A DNA stretch of 62,492 bases from Candidatus Poribacteria bacterium. GTDB lineage: Bacteria > Poribacteria > WGA-4E > JAJDTR01. Location: assembly GCA_028820655.1 (NCBI GenBank), contig JAPPIK010000013.1, positions 1 to 62,492 on the forward strand. Direction: 5' to 3'. The position numbers and the translations under genes are program-made. The notes beneath the pieces are model-generated. The model saw nothing but the letters and a program-made list of their open reading frames with translations. It searched no databases and was not told where the DNA came from. Positions 55,704 to 62,492 of this stretch are shown in pieces. Positions within the stretch are counted from its first letter, which is position 1. Each line of letters opens with the position of its first letter.

Positions 55704-56435
55704 TTATTCCGGTCCGTCCAACAGCGATCGGAGGAGCGGTAACTCATTCCTGAATCCGGTTAGCTTCGGATTATCGGAGGTGTTGTCCTCGGGATGGGGC
55801 GTAGGGTTGTTCCAGCCCTGATAATGCCCACCCCAGATACGGCGTATGCCCTTGGCGCTCCCGCGCTGCGAGCAATGCCATACAGCCGTGTCAAAAATGA
55901 CGGCTGCACCGGGCGGCACCTGTACCACGTCTTGCCCCTCCCAATCGACCGACACATCGTCTTTGCAGTCGACAGATTCATTCAGTTGCCGAGGAAACAC
56001 TATGAGAGGACCGACATCAAGACTGGAGCCGTCTACATAGATGTTACACAGGATACGCTCCGGATTGTCGCGCTGGAGTCCCCCGTCGGGAATGTCCCAA
56101 GCGTAGTGCACATGCCATTGAGTGAGATAGGGCTTCGTGTACGAGTTGTCAAAAACGGCTGCGCCGCTGTGCGAGAGCCGAACATCGTCCTGCAACACCT
56201 CCTCCATCGCGTCCACGAGCACCGATTTTGCATAATAGGGTGCCATCTCGGGTCCCCACTCGAGGAGCGGGTGGAAGCCTACGGACGGCTGATCGGCGGA
56301 AAGCCCTCCCTTTTTCACGCAAAGTGCGTCAAAGATAGCTCGCATCCCTTCGCACTCCCGGTCGTCGTAAGCCGATTCAATGACACAGTAACCGTGATCC
56401 TTAACCTCTTTCGCTTTTGATTTTAGGTCAACCAT
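55704..56435 (-). CDS. PhyH-family protein with H-x-H in place of H-x-D (copy 2)
   Basis: 243 aa from the ATG at 56435 (MVDLKSKAKEVKDHGYC), with AAAGG upstream. The motif reads QWHVHYAW: H108, V109, H110. Since D109 of copy 1 is Val here, only the two His are conserved. The distal His 187 (VWHCSQRG) and Arg 198 are present. It is a tandem duplicate of the gene at 54733. It lies directly downstream of the GHL6-like gene on the same strand, 132 bp apart. Confidence 0.8.
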   Translation of the reverse strand: MVDLKSKAKEVKDHGYCVIESAYDDRECEGMRAIFDALCVKKGGLSADQPSVGFHPLLEWGPEMAPYYAKSVLVDAMEEVLQDDVRLSHSGAAVFDNSYTKPYLTQWHVHYAWDIPDGGLQRDNPERILCNIYVDGSSLDVGPLIVFPRQLNESVDCKDDVSVDWEGQDVVQVPPGAAVIFDTAVWHCSQRGSAKGIRRIWGGHYQGWNNPTPHPEDNTSDNPKLTGFRNELPLLRSLLDGPE

Positions 56436-56567
56436 ATGCGTTGCCTTTCTGATGAAATTATGAGCAAGATTCTGCCACAAAATCTATGCGGTTGTCTATG
56501 ATTTTCAACTCGGAGGGAATATCATTGCGCACTTACGCTGATCCAATCGGCAATCGATCCACTTTCT

Positions 56568-58715
56568 CTATGCCTCAATAATTAGCACTTCGTGAATCTG
56601 CGAAGTCCGAAGCGTTACGGTATTACCTGTCACGGAGACAGTGGAATCCGCACTTTCGCCGCTTGCCTTCGAAATCGGTCTCTTCACCGTAACCGCCGCC
56701 GTGTAGCCAAAAGTCTCCTCCATCAATGGCGGTAATACCATTCGTCCTTGCCCCTGTTTTCCCATGGCGGAAGTTGCCGTGCCCCAGAATGCTATAAAAT
56801 GCACAAACAGGCGCTGGCGATCTCTGTCTTCAGTCACGACAGTTTCGACGTTCAGCGGCGCCTCAATCAACACCTCCGGATTCGGATTCAGATAGCGCAC
56901 TATGTTTCGAATAGCGTCACGGTGTTCCGGCATTCTATACGACTCGCCCCAGGCGGCATCCACGCAACAGGCGACGAAGACGGCTTTGCCTTTCCCGTAT
57001 TCGTTGAGTGTTATCGCCGGGCCAATCACGCGGCCGGCGGACATGTGATCGCGCCAAGGATTGTCGGCGCCTTCGACGGAACGATGAGCGGCGAGCACCT
57101 CGCCGTAACCGCGTGCCGAACTTGTCTCCACTTCGACGATCGGTCCATGCGTCAAGATGGAGTGGTCGGTTGGCAGCCCGTCCACAAGCGACGCTGCTTC
57201 ACTACTACTTAGGTTCGACGGAAATCGCAGGTAATTATCCCGGTGGTCGGTAAACGCCTTTACGGATTGCAGTCCAAGAAGCTGGGCAAGATCACAAGTA
57301 TCCCCCAATTCGCCATGTGAATCGCACATTCCCGTCATCGCGGTTGCGATCAGGTTTCCCCCATCCGCCACATAGTCACGGAACAACTCCACCTCCCGCT
57401 CCGTCAAGATGACGGCATTGGGAACAAATACCACGGGAAACTCCCGCAGCCTCTCCGCCGAGACATTTTCGTCCATAACCATGCCCATAGGGATGTGCGA
57501 CTGAAGCAGCGCCTTGTGCGCCCCTACGAAAGCCGAAAAATACTTGGGGCCATCCTCGCGGCCGAACCAATTGCGGCTGCGGGAGGAATAGTACAGCCCC
57601 ACCTCGGGTAATGTTGGATATCCAAAAAACTCGCGTTTTCGCCGGCCCTCGCCAAACGCTTCGCCGATACGCTCGAAAGCGACCGGTGCCAAGCACCCAT
57701 CGTAGTCGGCTTTGTCGACAATTGTGCATTGGCACCCGTGGGATAGATAAGTCAAGACTTCCCACGTCATGTCCGCGGCGGGGCGTACGGTGTAATCATG
57801 GTAGTTGAAAACGAAGCGAGAGGTAACTCCTTGTACCAGTCCCTCCGGTTTGGCGCCACGCATGAAGAGTGAAAGCAGGCTGGGGTTTGTGTTTCCGAAC
57901 GCCCACGGCAATCCTTCCGCAGTCACGAAGTCACCGCTCTGTGCGTGTTGTACCGGCAATTCACCCGCCTCCCACGAGAAGGGAGGGTAGCCGTGGTAGT
58001 TGAAATCGACGCTCAGCGCCGGGTTCCGGTTTTTGACGAAAGCCTCCAATTCTTGGCAAAAGTTTGCATTGGAGTTGCACCGAAATTCGAGCATCTTATC
58101 CCAAGCTTCGTCCCAAGCGACGCCATCGGGCATTTCAATGCCATATGTCTCCCTGAATTGTTCCCGGCAGCAGTCGCACCAGCATCCGATGGGCGCGCCG
58201 AAGCCGAAATCGAGCATATCGAAGTGGAAGCCTACAATTTCATATTCCATCATCTCCGCGGCAAACACTTTTCGATCTTCCAAGTATCCGGAGTTATAGC
58301 AAAGGCGGCTCGGAATATCCTGTCCGGTGCTGTCCTTCATACGCCATTCGGGATGATCGTGCCACGAAGAGTTGTCATACTGAATCTGGAGATAGGCTGC
58401 CACCGCAATTTCGTGCTCTTTCGCTTCGTCAATGCACTCTTGAAGTAAATCTCTCTCCCCGAGGTTCGGCGCTTTTCTTCCCGCCTTGGAGTTGTAATAC
58501 GCAAAGTCATGGTCTTTCATGAATACAATGATATATTCGGCATTGGCTCGCCGCACATTGTCAATAATTTCTCGACCGGTAATGCCAGCCATGTACACAT
58601 CATCGCCATCGTTTGCGCCGGTAGGACCGTATTCCAGACCGACCAACATTCGGCGGAACCACGGTTGTTCACCCGTTTCGGCTGGTGATTCGGTTTCGTT
58701 GCCTGAGATGCTCAC
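56568..58715 (-). CDS. glycoside-hydrolase-like protein (GHL6-type barrel plus trimerisation-type domain)
   Basis: A 715-aa cytoplasmic protein without a signal peptide. The N-terminal half is a TIM-barrel-like domain: GREIIDNVRRANAEYIIVFM, YEIVGFHFDMLDFGFG, and CWCDCCREQFRETYG near 175-190, the Cys-rich block of hypothetical glycosyl-hydrolase family 6 (GHL6/PF14871). Residues about 395-560 resemble the beta-galactosidase trimerisation (GATase-like) domain (FPVVFVPNAVILTEREVELF, DYVADGGNLIATAMTGM). The C-terminal part is beta-rich. The substrate may be a fucose- or rhamnose-containing glycan, by analogy and by its rhaM-like neighbour; this is inference. Confidence 0.7.
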   Translation of the reverse strand: MSISGNETESPAETGEQPWFRRMLVGLEYGPTGANDGDDVYMAGITGREIIDNVRRANAEYIIVFMKDHDFAYYNSKAGRKAPNLGERDLLQECIDEAKEHEIAVAAYLQIQYDNSSWHDHPEWRMKDSTGQDIPSRLCYNSGYLEDRKVFAAEMMEYEIVGFHFDMLDFGFGAPIGCWCDCCREQFRETYGIEMPDGVAWDEAWDKMLEFRCNSNANFCQELEAFVKNRNPALSVDFNYHGYPPFSWEAGELPVQHAQSGDFVTAEGLPWAFGNTNPSLLSLFMRGAKPEGLVQGVTSRFVFNYHDYTVRPAADMTWEVLTYLSHGCQCTIVDKADYDGCLAPVAFERIGEAFGEGRRKREFFGYPTLPEVGLYYSSRSRNWFGREDGPKYFSAFVGAHKALLQSHIPMGMVMDENVSAERLREFPVVFVPNAVILTEREVELFRDYVADGGNLIATAMTGMCDSHGELGDTCDLAQLLGLQSVKAFTDHRDNYLRFPSNLSSSEAASLVDGLPTDHSILTHGPIVEVETSSARGYGEVLAAHRSVEGADNPWRDHMSAGRVIGPAITLNEYGKGKAVFVACCVDAAWGESYRMPEHRDAIRNIVRYLNPNPEVLIEAPLNVETVVTEDRDRQRLFVHFIAFWGTATSAMGKQGQGRMVLPPLMEETFGYTAAVTVKRPISKASGESADSTVSVTGNTVTLRTSQIHEVLIIEA

Positions 58716-58778
58716 GAAAGTTGCCTCCTCTTGCTTAAACTTGCAGTTATCGTGGGGGACTGCGCAAAATAAGATGCA

Positions 58779-59504
58779 CTAACACTTGCGAAGGATTGCC
58801 GGTCTTGCCGGTGTTCGCACGTGAATCTTGCTAATCTTTTTGGGGGAAAGATGACCTCTCAACTTGCGTCTCACCGTGTATTTATCGAGTTTCTCCAGTT
58901 GGATGAGCACACATTGCGTACGGGACGGGAGCAGCCATAGGCGCTCAAATTCGGATTCCGATTTTCTGTTCGTGTTAGGTCCACGTGGATCTTCCAAAAT
59001 GATGTGCCCGGAATCGTCATAGCCTACGACCAACCATGGGTTTGACTCCAATAGCACAAGAGACCACCAACCCGCGTCAATAAAGGCTTTCAACACTTCT
59101 ACGTCGCAATGAGTTATAACAGCGACATTGTAATTCTTTGGAATGAGTGCGGTATCGGGATTTTCTGTGTTTTGTTGCTTCCGAAGTCCTCCGGTTAAGC
59201 GGGGATATTCTTTCACCAGGATAGTTTCGAGTTCATTCAAACTCTTCAACTGAAGTAGCGGCTTCGTCCTGAATAGTCGATCTAACCACATCCGCTCGCG
59301 TAGGTCCGTATAGACTCTCTTGGCTTGACCTGAGGTTGACGACGCGTTCGAAACCGAGTTGGAAACTGATAAAGACTTCGCAGTCTCCGTCGACGATGGC
59401 AGTTCGGCAATATAACGCCGCCGATCTTGCGGCGAAGACGCACAACCAAGAGCGATAATGCCAATCAGCACAGCCAAAGCGATTCGCGACGTATGACTCC
59501 GCAT
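58779..59504 (-). CDS. lipoprotein with C39-like peptidase fold, catalytic residues not evident
   Basis: 241 aa from the ATG at 59504, with AGGAGAG upstream; a longer frame from 59525 adds 7 residues. The signal ends in the lipobox LGCASS (Cys about 21). The C-terminal part shows FIDAGWWSLVLLESNPWLVV, GYDDSGHIILEDPRGPN, the DP-type turn of the C39 cysteine-peptidase fold. The Cys-His pair of active members is not visible; W occupies the usual His site (NPWLVVGYD). It is probably a membrane-anchored non-catalytic homologue. Confidence 0.6.
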   Translation of the reverse strand: MRSHTSRIALAVLIGIIALGCASSPQDRRRYIAELPSSTETAKSLSVSNSVSNASSTSGQAKRVYTDLRERMWLDRLFRTKPLLQLKSLNELETILVKEYPRLTGGLRKQQNTENPDTALIPKNYNVAVITHCDVEVLKAFIDAGWWSLVLLESNPWLVVGYDDSGHIILEDPRGPNTNRKSESEFERLWLLPSRTQCVLIQLEKLDKYTVRRKLRGHLSPKKISKIHVRTPARPAILRKC

Positions 59505-59583
59505 GATTCTCTCCTCTTGAGTCACGATAGTTAGGGGCCTCGTATTATCATTTTAATTGGTTCCGCAGTCAACCGGAAAATGA

Positions 59584-62076
59584 TCACCGCCGCTCCTGAT
59601 AGGACGCATCCATAAGTCGAACGTCATCCACCCAAGCACTGCCGGTTGCGCCTTCCATCTGAAACCTTATCTGGGCACGCAAAGCACCCGGCGGGGCAAT
59701 GCTCTCACACGTTACAAGTTTCCAGTCACTAGCGGACGCGAGTTGGGTGACTGACGTGGTATCAATAATCGTACCATTCTCATCCAGATATTCAATTGCG
59801 GCATGTATCGCTTCATTGCCCCCTATCTCCGAAAATTTGACATAGAACTCAAGCCGGCATCTTATCCCGTCAGGAATATCCACCGGAAGTGAATACTGTT
59901 TGCGTTCAGTCACGCGAAGAGAATACTCGCCGTTACGCTTTTCCTCACTATCCGGACGGCTTACCCTTGGCCAATCTCCCTCCTCCCGCCAGTCGGCGAG
60001 ATCTCTGCCGTCTCCAATCTCGCATCCCGATTCGAGCAGTATCCCTTGGTCTCGAAGGATCGCCCGTCTTCGATTAAGTTCCGCTCTTTCGGCTTCAAGT
60101 CGGGCGGTCAACTGTTCGGCCCGCTGATTCGCAAGGTGTCGCAATATACCGAAGCGTCTACCAAGTTCCGCACCGACTTTAAGCGTTCCGATCACGATCA
60201 ATTCTGCCGTTATCAATTCCGGAAGATACAGAGTCATTGAGCGGTCGCCGCCATCGGTCGAGAACTCAAGCTCTCGAATCCCATTGCCGTCCATTGCAAG
60301 TGCCATTTGGTGATGTTCCCACGGCGGCAGTTGGAGTTCAAGTCGGACATCGTTTAGTGGGGTATTTGTAAACTTTTCTTTCTCGGAGGTGAAGTCATGA
60401 TTGACCAGAATAAGTATTACCGTCCCATCCGCACACAAAAGCGCCCGATGCCACAACGCATCAGAATTGTCTTCCGATTCCACGCTGTGCCGTGACACTA
60501 TACCATCACATGGGTACGCGCTTAAGAGCAACGGCGTTAGTGTCTGAACGGTGAGGTTTATCTGCCCTATCGCGCTGAGCAGCGTTGGATTCGCCTCGAC
60601 GCCGTGGTCCCCCGAACCTTCCGGTTTTGAATCGTCATACGTATAGTAACACAGCCCCTTACCGCCGGAAGCCAAGCAGTAGTACGCCATCATCTTTTCT
60701 TCCTGAGGCGTGGGGAAGCGCGGCACGCCGATACTGTGTTCCCACGCAGCATAGATAAGTGTATTAAACCCTCCCGGCATTGCTGCCCAGCGCAAGGCGT
60801 TCACTGCATTATAGACCTCAATGGGCTGTTTTGCGCCTTGCCCCGCATAATCTCCGCTGGATGAGATGTCCGCGCCTCTTGCGTGGATAAAGTAGTTTGC
60901 GGGATGTCCCCAACCGTCAAGTTGAAGCCAGCCAAGCGCCGCCGTGTCCTCACTTAGCTTATGCCTCATAAAATCGATGACGTCGGTCTGCGCCATGCAC
61001 CCCAGGCGTTTTGACTCGGGGAAGTCTTTGAGATGAACCCCCTCCCAGATGTCTATCTCGTCTCGCACGTACCAGTGCTTGTCGTCCGCGTCAAGCAGCA
61101 TGATATCGTTACGTTTAGCCAATTCGCGCCCTTCAACCGAATTACGCATTGCGCTGTCTTTCGGCCAGACAAAGACTAAGCCGGTGTTGAAGTGGTGCGC
61201 CTTTAGCGAGCGGTAGAAGTCATACATGCGTTCAACGGCTGTCTCCCCCTTGGAACTCCAACCGTAGACGCCAACCGGAAAGAAATCGTTTCTCGCCCTG
61301 ACCATGTCCGTGATCTCGACGCCCTGTTTTGTGGTTAGCCGGAGCAGGTGATGCGATCCCTCTTTGAGCGGTGTATCCAAGGCAACCGTCAGAATTCCCA
61401 AATCGTTCCAGAAGTCTTGCGACTCAAACTTACATCGTGCGGTGATATCAACGTCGTCAAGGTATACCCCGTCCAGTGTCAAATCCTCGGGCGTCAGTTT
61501 CCGGACAAAGACAGTCATGCGTTCACAGCTTGCACCGAATCCCACGAACGCAATCCGAGCCATGGGTTCTTCCGTCGCAACGACCGCGGTATATGCGGAG
61601 TCCCTATTGTCGATAACACTGACCTTGACTGGTTTACCCGGAACGAACCGTGTCCGAATCAGGACGAATCCCAATGCGCCGGGATCTATGGAAGCCGGTC
61701 TAATTTTGTACCATATTGGCTCTCCGGCATCCCTCAAGGTCTTTGTTTGCGCTGATGGTTTGGTTAAGTCTTCCCCATTCCAAATGCTAACCGTCTTGAG
61801 GTTTCCTTGCGTTTTTAGTCCGTCGACTACAGACATCTCGTCAAGGCGGATGTCCTTTACCTCCACGGGCGATTTTCCGGTATTGCGGACGGCAATCAGA
61901 TAGTGACCGCCGGGAGGCCATCTCCAATTCTCCAGTTCAGGCATCGTATCCGGAAGGAATTTCGCAGTCATTAAGGGGATGCCCCCGCTTCTCGCAAGAT
62001 CGCTACTGCTTGTGACGCCGATGTTAGCAACTCCAAAAATGAATAGCGTGGCAATCGACCCTGAAATTTGGATCAT
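59584..62076 (-). CDS. secreted glycoside-hydrolase-like protein with C-terminal carbohydrate-binding-like domain
   Basis: An 830-aa protein with an N-terminal hydrophobic signal (MIQISGSIATLFIFGVANIG). Residues about 40-260 are beta-rich domains, about 270-520 a barrel-like part (FFPVGVYGWSSKGETAVERM, DTAALGWLQLDGWGHPANYF, LASGGKGLCYYTYDD), then a beta domain. Residues about 625-670 are a helical stretch (RRFGILRHLANQRAEQLTAR). The C-terminus (CRLEFYVKFSEIGGNEAIHA to GSAWVDDVRLMD) resembles a carbohydrate-binding module ending in a WVDDV motif. The enzyme family is not recognised; it probably acts on an external polysaccharide. Confidence 0.6.
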   Translation of the reverse strand: MIQISGSIATLFIFGVANIGVTSSSDLARSGGIPLMTAKFLPDTMPELENWRWPPGGHYLIAVRNTGKSPVEVKDIRLDEMSVVDGLKTQGNLKTVSIWNGEDLTKPSAQTKTLRDAGEPIWYKIRPASIDPGALGFVLIRTRFVPGKPVKVSVIDNRDSAYTAVVATEEPMARIAFVGFGASCERMTVFVRKLTPEDLTLDGVYLDDVDITARCKFESQDFWNDLGILTVALDTPLKEGSHHLLRLTTKQGVEITDMVRARNDFFPVGVYGWSSKGETAVERMYDFYRSLKAHHFNTGLVFVWPKDSAMRNSVEGRELAKRNDIMLLDADDKHWYVRDEIDIWEGVHLKDFPESKRLGCMAQTDVIDFMRHKLSEDTAALGWLQLDGWGHPANYFIHARGADISSSGDYAGQGAKQPIEVYNAVNALRWAAMPGGFNTLIYAAWEHSIGVPRFPTPQEEKMMAYYCLASGGKGLCYYTYDDSKPEGSGDHGVEANPTLLSAIGQINLTVQTLTPLLLSAYPCDGIVSRHSVESEDNSDALWHRALLCADGTVILILVNHDFTSEKEKFTNTPLNDVRLELQLPPWEHHQMALAMDGNGIRELEFSTDGGDRSMTLYLPELITAELIVIGTLKVGAELGRRFGILRHLANQRAEQLTARLEAERAELNRRRAILRDQGILLESGCEIGDGRDLADWREEGDWPRVSRPDSEEKRNGEYSLRVTERKQYSLPVDIPDGIRCRLEFYVKFSEIGGNEAIHAAIEYLDENGTIIDTTSVTQLASASDWKLVTCESIAPPGALRAQIRFQMEGATGSAWVDDVRLMDASYQERR

Positions 62077-62492
62077 TTTCGTCTGTCATACCAGTTCACT
62101 AAAATGGCAGTGCGTAATTGAGGTAATTCAGGCCTCCCCAAAGCGGGGCAAGGGGATCTCTATCAGGCTAAGATCTCTATCGCGTTCCTTATTAGACATC
62201 TTTCCAAAATAATGTCAATCGTATCAGACATTGTTCACGGTGTTGAGGGACCAAGGGCGCAATGCACAGTCGAGAGATTCGGAGGATTTACCTCTGTGCC
62301 TCTTAACCTGCGGAGCCATTCAATTCCCGCTTGGCGCTTCTGAAGATTCATGGTTTGATTAATGCAAGTTGCAACCCGTGAGACCTCTATGGGAACTCTA
62401 CGGGATTTCTACCGCGTTCGCTATTCACTCACTTGCTGGATTTCTACCGCGTTCGCTATTCACTCACTTGCTGGATTTCTACCGCGTTCGCT
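62077..62492. other. gene-free right end with dispersed modules
   Basis: It contains GGATCTCTATCAGGCTAAGA and ATCTCTATCGCGTTCCTTAT modules near 62153-62190 and the 35-bp tandem repeat at 62403-62492. No gene is supported. Confidence 0.6.
62403..62492. repeat. 35-bp tandem repeat running off the window end
   Basis: Units start at 62403, 62438 and 62473 and are identical as far as seen: GGATTTCTACCGCGTTCGCT followed by ATTCACTCACTTGCT. The unit is a variant of the dispersed ATCTCTATCGCGCTCACTAT module. The array continues beyond the window. Confidence 0.85.

Noticed and set aside
9000-62000. tRNA or rRNA genes
   Set aside because: No cloverleaf with GTTCNANNC-type loop plus acceptor pairing, and no rRNA stretch, was recognised in the spacers; a dedicated tRNA scan was not possible.

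Overview
ORGANISM. The window is a 62.5-kb bacterial chromosomal segment of moderate GC. It holds about 40 apparently intact protein genes, several decayed ones, and many dispersed and tandem repeats. No tRNA, rRNA, CRISPR array, transposase or phage gene was recognised. Five phytanoyl-CoA dioxygenase (PhyH) paralogues, sigma-factor fusion proteins, a Sec-type ArsC-like protein, a TonB receptor with a DUF4249 lipoprotein, and a large secreted protease ending in an FPNPxNPETW-type C-terminal domain together suggest Candidatus Poribacteria or a close relative. This lineage call is an inference from gene content; no phylogeny was run. LAYOUT. 0-8.6 kb: a PhyH dioxygenase, a sterol-carrier-like protein with an MFS-type transporter, a RraA-like protein, and an ABC-2 exporter (ATPase plus two permeases). 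These are separated by repeat-rich spacers, including a 39-bp minisatellite. 8.6-20 kb: a membrane-anchored ECF sigma factor fused to a beta-propeller, an ArsC-like gene with an in-frame UGA and a fitting SECIS hairpin, a methyltransferase, methionine aminopeptidase, a sulfotransferase plus the stub of a second copy, an ankyrin protein, a Nudix hydrolase, a GNAT enzyme, a short pyrophosphatase, and a second sigma factor fused to a winged helix. 20-36 kb: an accessory zone of small detoxification or resistance-like genes (APH-type phosphotransferase, GNAT, VOC, MBL-fold, creatininase, DUF123) and a TonB receptor/lipoprotein pair. Decay is concentrated here: two full-length methyltransferases with in-frame TAA codons, a truncated methyltransferase and a stub, an aac(3)-like gene with a frameshift, and a dead PIN-like toxin beside an intact DUF433 gene. 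36-49 kb: housekeeping genes (gltX, glnS, htpG), the very large subtilisin-like secreted protease, a conserved secreted protein and a Gfo/Idh/MocA oxidoreductase. 49-62 kb: a Tat-exported FAD oxidoreductase, an HpcH/HpaI aldolase, four PhyH enzymes, an L-rhamnose-mutarotase-like protein, two large glycoside-hydrolase-like proteins and a C39-like lipoprotein. HOW THE GENES WORK TOGETHER. The last block looks like a locus for deoxy-sugar or glycan and small-molecule breakdown, with secreted or cytoplasmic glycosidase-like proteins, a sugar mutarotase, an aldolase and Fe(II)-dependent oxygenases. The glnS-gltX-antiporter-aac(3) run is arranged as an operon with TGATG and ATGA overlaps. BEST LEADS. 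(1) A selenoprotein gene hidden by its UGA codon. (2) Tandem PhyH paralogues whose H-x-D iron motif is H-x-H. (3) The sigma-TM-propeller fusion. (4) Repeat families whose hairpin stems vary in a compensatory way.
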